Shown here piece after piece: positions 60,307 through 64,000 of a stretch of DNA of 64,000 nt. The notes under the pieces were generated by a model. It did no database searches and was not told the origin of the DNA. It was given only the letters and a program-made list of their open reading frames with translations. The stretch covers positions 1,860,001-1,924,000 of the forward strand of contig CBDANW010000003.1 in the NCBI GenBank assembly GCA_965197825.1, given 5' to 3'. The position numbers and the translations under genes were made by a program. Every line of letters begins with the position of its first letter. Position 1 is the stretch's first letter. This DNA is from CBDANW01 sp965197825. Its GTDB lineage: Bacteria > Acidobacteriota > Vicinamibacteria > Marinacidobacterales > DATDRI01.

Positions 60307-63045
60307 CTACGCGCCGCAGCATTTCTTGTACTTCTTTCCGCTTCCACAAGGGCAGGGTTGGTTCCGTCCTACTTTCGCGGTATCACGTTTGATGGTCTTC
60401 ACCGCGGCGTTTGCTCCGCCCTGCGACTCTCGCCTCGCGAAGGCGGACGGAGAGGATCCAGGATCGTTGAACGAAAGTCGACTCAGTCGCGGCCGGGGTG
60501 CGGGTTCGGCCGCGCTTTCCCGCGCCGGCTGCAAAAGGAACAAGTACCGGACGATCTCCTCCTCGATGCGCTGCCACGTCGCCTCGAACATCTGAAAACT
60601 TTCCTTCTTGTACTCCATGAGGGGATCCCGCTGCCCGTAGCCCCGGAGCCCGATGCCCTCCTTCAGGTGGTCCATCGCGTAGAGGTGGTCCTTCCACTGT
60701 GAGTCGACGATCTGCAGCATCACGATGCGCTCGTGCGTGCGCATGAGCTCGGGCCCGATGAGGGTTTCCTTGTCCTGGTACTTGTCCTGGATGGTTTGCC
60801 ACAAGGTCTCGCGGATCTCATCGCGATTCAGCCCCTCCCAATCGATCCCTCGCAGCTGAGAGCTCTCCAAACCGTACTGCCTGCCCATCTCCATCTGGAA
60901 CCCTTCGGAGTCCCACTCGCTGGGATCCGCTTGTTCCGAAAGAAATTGGTCGACGTTGTCCTTGAGGATCTCCTCGGCAAGCTCCAAGACGTATTCCCGT
61001 TCGTCCTTCCCTTCCAGAATCTCGCGACGAAGCCGATAGACCGCCACACGCTGCGCGTTCATGACATCGTCGTACTCGAGCAGATGCTTCCGGATCGAGA
61101 AGTTCTGGCCCTCGACCTGCTTCTGGGCTCTTTCGATGGCGCGCGTGACCATGCCGTGCTCGATGGGTACTCCCTCTTCCATCCCCAAACGCTGCATCAA
61201 GCCGCTAATCCGATCGCTTCCGAAAATCCGCATGAGATCGTCTTCGAGAGACAGGTAGAAACGAGAGCTACCCGGGTCGCCTTGTCGGCCGGCGCGCCCC
61301 CGCAACTGGTTGTCGATGCGGCGTGCCTCGTGTCTCTCGGTCGCGAGAATGTGCAATCCTCCGAGTTCCACGACCTTATCGTGCGCTTGCGCGACCTGCT
61401 TCCGGGCCTTTTCGTATTCTTCTTTCCAGGTTTCCTCCGGCGCCTCGCGGAAATCCACGCCCTTGTCTTTCAGAGCGGCTCGGGCCTGGTACTCGGGGTT
61501 TCCTCCCAAGAGGATGTCGGTACCGCGCCCCGCCATGTTTGTCGCGATGGTCACGGCGTCCCCTCGGCCCGCCTGGGCGACGATCTCCGCTTCCATCTCG
61601 TGGTACTTCGCGTTCAACACGACATGCTTCACACCCGAACGCTTGAGGAGCTGAGACAGCTTCTCGCTCTTTCCGATGGACGTCGTGCCCACAAGAACGG
61701 GACGTCCCAACTGATGTAGCTCTTTAATCTCCTCGACCACCGCATTGAGCTTCTCACGCTCGGTTCGATAGATGAGATCCGGATACTGGTCGCGAATCAA
61801 TTCGCGATTAGTCGGCGCGACCACGACTTCCAAGTCGTAGATCTTCTCGAATTCCGGAGCCTCGGTCTCCGCCGTCCCGGTCATGCCCGCCAACTTCTCG
61901 TACATCCGGAAGTAGTTCTGGAACGTAATGGTGGCGAGCGTCTGGTTTTCTCTCTCGATCTTTACGTGTTCTTTGGCCTCGATGGACTGATGAAGACCGT
62001 CCGACCAACGGCGACCGGGCATCAATCGACCCGTGAACTCGTCGACGATGACGACCTGGCCGTCTTTCACCATATAGTCCACATCACGTTTGAAAAGCGA
62101 GTGAGCACGGAGCCCCTGATAGACATGGTGAAGGATATGCATCTGAGAGGGATCGTAGAGGTTCCCCACTCCGAGCAACGTCTCGCAATGCGGCACGCCA
62201 TCCTCAGTGAGCGTGACAGTGCGGGTCTTCTCGTCGATCGTGTAGTCGAGATCCCGGCGCAGCTTGGGAATGATGCGATCGATCTGGTAGTAGAGATCCG
62301 TCGACTCTTCCGCGGGGCCGCTAATGATGAGCGGAGTGCGGGCCTCGTCGATGAGAATCGAATCGACCTCGTCCACAATGGCATAGTTGAAGAGCTTTTC
62401 GACGTCTTTCCCATCCCTATTCTTGACGGTTTCGGGAAAGATCTTGTGCACGAAGAGCGAGGGATCGAACTTCATGTTGTCGCGCAGGTAGTCGAACCCG
62501 AACTCGTTGTTCGTCCCGTAGGTGACATCCGCTCGGTATGCGCGCTGGCGATCGGTATCGTTGAGATCGTGCTGGATGCTGTCGACCGTCAGCCCCAAGA
62601 ACTGATAAAGCTTGCCCATCCACTCGGCGTCACGGCGGGCCAGGTAGTCGTTGACAGTCACCACGTGGACGCCCTTGCCGATCAGGGAGTTCAAGTAGAC
62701 CGCTAGCGTGGCAACCAGCGTCTTGCCCTCACCGGTCTTCATCTCGGCTATCTTGCCCTGATGGAGCACCATCCCGCCGATCAGTTGGACGTCGAAGTGG
62801 CGCATCTCCAGCACCCTCCGACCCGCTTCGCGGCACGCGGCGAAGGCTTCGGGAATGAGATCGTCGAGAGGCTCTCCGCGGTCCAGCCGCTCGCGGAACT
62901 CGGCCGTCTTCGCGGTCAGCTGTGAATCGGAGAGCGCCTGCATCTCGGGCTCCCGCTCGTTGATGAGGGTAACAAACGGAAGGATCTTCTTAAGCTCGCG
63001 CTCGTTCTGGCTGCCGATGAGTTTTGTGAGGATGCTGTTAAACAT
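60307..63045 (-). CDS. secA: Preprotein translocase ATPase SecA
   Basis: 912 residues. ATG 63045 (MFNSILTKLIGSQNERELKK) is chosen as the family start. The longer frame to 63120 merely translates an upstream hairpin. Walker A MKTGEGKTLVATL, the preprotein cross-linking domain, VDEVDSILIDEARTPLI (Walker B DEVD), NMAGRGTDILLGG and the zinc-binding C terminus PCPCGSGKKYKKCCG, used for SecB and phospholipid contact, are all present. It drives protein export through SecYEG. A train of hairpins precedes it. Confidence 0.96.
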   Translation of the reverse strand: MFNSILTKLIGSQNERELKKILPFVTLINEREPEMQALSDSQLTAKTAEFRERLDRGEPLDDLIPEAFAACREAGRRVLEMRHFDVQLIGGMVLHQGKIAEMKTGEGKTLVATLAVYLNSLIGKGVHVVTVNDYLARRDAEWMGKLYQFLGLTVDSIQHDLNDTDRQRAYRADVTYGTNNEFGFDYLRDNMKFDPSLFVHKIFPETVKNRDGKDVEKLFNYAIVDEVDSILIDEARTPLIISGPAEESTDLYYQIDRIIPKLRRDLDYTIDEKTRTVTLTEDGVPHCETLLGVGNLYDPSQMHILHHVYQGLRAHSLFKRDVDYMVKDGQVVIVDEFTGRLMPGRRWSDGLHQSIEAKEHVKIERENQTLATITFQNYFRMYEKLAGMTGTAETEAPEFEKIYDLEVVVAPTNRELIRDQYPDLIYRTEREKLNAVVEEIKELHQLGRPVLVGTTSIGKSEKLSQLLKRSGVKHVVLNAKYHEMEAEIVAQAGRGDAVTIATNMAGRGTDILLGGNPEYQARAALKDKGVDFREAPEETWKEEYEKARKQVAQAHDKVVELGGLHILATERHEARRIDNQLRGRAGRQGDPGSSRFYLSLEDDLMRIFGSDRISGLMQRLGMEEGVPIEHGMVTRAIERAQKQVEGQNFSIRKHLLEYDDVMNAQRVAVYRLRREILEGKDEREYVLELAEEILKDNVDQFLSEQADPSEWDSEGFQMEMGRQYGLESSQLRGIDWEGLNRDEIRETLWQTIQDKYQDKETLIGPELMRTHERIVMLQIVDSQWKDHLYAMDHLKEGIGLRGYGQRDPLMEYKKESFQMFEATWQRIEEEIVRYLFLLQPARESAAEPAPRPRLSRLSFNDPGSSPSAFARRESQGGANAAVKTIKRDTAKVGRNQPCPCGSGKKYKKCCGA

Positions 63046-63065
63046 CAGTTGATGAATTAAATCAA

Positions 63066-63237
63066 CCACCGGCTTAAGCCGGTGGATTGCGCGGGCGCGT
63101 CGACTGGAAGTCGACTTCATGCGCCCGCTTCATTCTCAACCCCCCGACTTCAGTCGGGGGAGTCTCGTCCCCTTCGGGGACTTCGACAATCTTTTCTTCG
63201 CCTAAAGGCGAGGGGTTTCCACCATCCCCGAAGGGGA
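63066..63237. repeat. Train of six hairpins upstream of secA
   Basis: Six consecutive inverted repeats: a 20-bp palindrome ccaccggcttaagccggtgg (63066-63085); a nested stem with outer arms gcgggcgc/gcgcccgc (63091-63128) and inner gtcgact-gga-agtcgac; cccccgact-tc-agtcggggg (63141-63160); gtcccc-ttc-ggggac (63167-63181); tcgcc-taaa-ggcga (63198-63211); tcccc-gaa-gggga (63225-63237). This fills most of the 353-bp gap 63046-63399; 63240-63399 shows no gene. They resemble palindromes found at IS200/IS605-type ends, but no transposase is nearby. Confidence 0.75.
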
Positions 63238-63399
63238 CACTAATTACCAGGACCTGCCCCGATTGATGAAGAGCCAGTCTAGCAAATGACCCAGGGCTAA
63301 TCAATTGAGAGTGTTCGGGTAAGGCAAGCGTAGGGATTGCTCAAGAACGCGGTGTGGAATGTTGAGGCGCCGGAGCGCCCGTAGGACCGTCACGGTCCC

Positions 63400-64000
63400 T
63401 TACGGAAGGCTGAGCTCCCGTATCACGTCGAACCAGGTCTCGGCGATGACCCGGTAGCCGTTGTCGTTGGGATGGAGCCCGTCGGTTCCGATCAGCGTCA
63501 AATCATCACCGAATGCGCGCTCGTGTCCGGCGATTGGCACCTGTTCCGCATTGGCTTCTTGACGGATGATGTCGTTCAGACGCGGGATGTGCTGGGGCGC
63601 CAGGGCGCGGAACCCGTCCGGATTCATTGGCGGAAACGTACCGATGACGACCTGGGCACCGTGCTTATCGACCATTTGCATCATCGCCGTGAGATTGTTT
63701 CGCGCGACGGTGAAGCGGGCCTTCTCCGTCGTGTTGACGTCCACCACCCCCAGCCAAAGCAGCACGAAATCGGGTTTGTAGATGCGTAACTCGGCGGGAA
63801 GCCTCGCCAATCCCTCGCTCGTGTCTTCACCTCCCAAGCCCGAGTTGACCATGCTGAAGTCGTGGTCGAGCTCGGCTTCCAGCAATCTCTTTAGTTTGGG
63901 CACATAGCCCTCGATCGGAGACAGCGTCGCGAACCCCGGCGCTACGCGTTGGGTCGTGCCAAACGTGAAGCTGTCACCGAAACAAAGGACGCGTATGGTT
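63400..64000 (-). CDS. SGNH/GDSL-family hydrolase (5' end beyond window)
   Basis: The reverse strand is open from the window edge to a stop at 63400. Block I CFGDSFTFGTT lies near the edge with the catalytic Ser; block II is NSGLGGED, block III LWLGVVDVN (Gly-Val-x-Asp in place of Gly-x-Asn-Asp), and block V GTDGLHPNDNGYRVIAETWF gives Asp and His. This is an arylesterase/lysophospholipase-like enzyme of the TesA type. At least 199 residues are in the window and only a short N-terminal part is missing. Confidence 0.88.
   Translation of the reverse strand, partial: TIRVLCFGDSFTFGTTQRVAPGFATLSPIEGYVPKLKRLLEAELDHDFSMVNSGLGGEDTSEGLARLPAELRIYKPDFVLLWLGVVDVNTTEKARFTVARNNLTAMMQMVDKHGAQVVIGTFPPMNPDGFRALAPQHIPRLNDIIRQEANAEQVPIAGHERAFGDDLTLIGTDGLHPNDNGYRVIAETWFDVIRELSLP

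Noticed and set aside
63046..63120. Extended secA N terminus up to 63120
   Set aside because: The extra 25 codons translate a palindromic hairpin and have no SecA similarity; MFNSILTKL is the natural start.

Overview
The window looks like chromosome of a GC-rich (about 60%, by eye) Gram-negative bacterium. LpxD and an outer-membrane beta-barrel imply an outer membrane. An FG-GAP/UnbV protein, a lipoprotein sulfatase ending in LEALGYLG, a TPR/SLH protein and a long FadE fit Acidobacteriota or a near relative. That placement is an inference from gene content. No rRNA, tRNA or CRISPR array was seen.

Layout. 1-8640: a TPR/SLH protein cut by the window edge, tsaC, a transglutaminase-like gene with a frameshift, and an ABC exporter whose permease is wrecked by a complete IS66 element, a frameshift, a 283-bp IS256 piece flanked by an exact 8-bp repeat, and an in-frame stop. 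8636-14553: an overlapping murJ / beta-barrel / xerD operon, divergent from fadE. 14598-23368: an Mrp/Mbh-type cation/proton antiporter operon with MrpA split into separate genes and two extra NuoL/NuoM-type subunits. It is interrupted by a MITE that itself carries an IS630. 23459-26183: an FG-GAP protein and an ADP-ribosylglycohydrolase. 26200-31970: a graveyard of IS66, IS256 and IS3 pieces among broken tolC-like, TPR and membrane-protein genes. 31976-39595: a Rossmann-fold protein, lpxD, moeA, moaC, a penicillin acylase homologue and an NTF2-like gene. 39624-48976: two MITEs, lysW-larE, several frameshifted genes, tatA, a queuosine-precursor transporter, a NUDIX hydrolase, an SDR and a probable selenoprotein. 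49109-64000: thyX, a class IV aminotransferase, the overlapping nnr-tsaE-dapA-like-sulfatase operon, a radical SAM protein, a lipoprotein, guaB, secA and an SGNH hydrolase cut by the right edge.

The most exciting item is a 73-codon glutaredoxin-like gene at 48755-48976. It is readable only if UGA is decoded as selenocysteine, at a U-P-Y-T active site and probably again at a terminal U-A-V-stop. A GC hairpin with a GGUC loop lies 11 nt past the second UGA. Other notable items are a 93-nt noncoding motif found twice behind unrelated stop codons, a train of six hairpins upstream of secA, and two families of TAGTG-ended MITEs.

Caution: many genes carry one to several 1-nt frameshifts. Either the region is decaying or the assembly contains indel errors. 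This affects every pseudogene call below.
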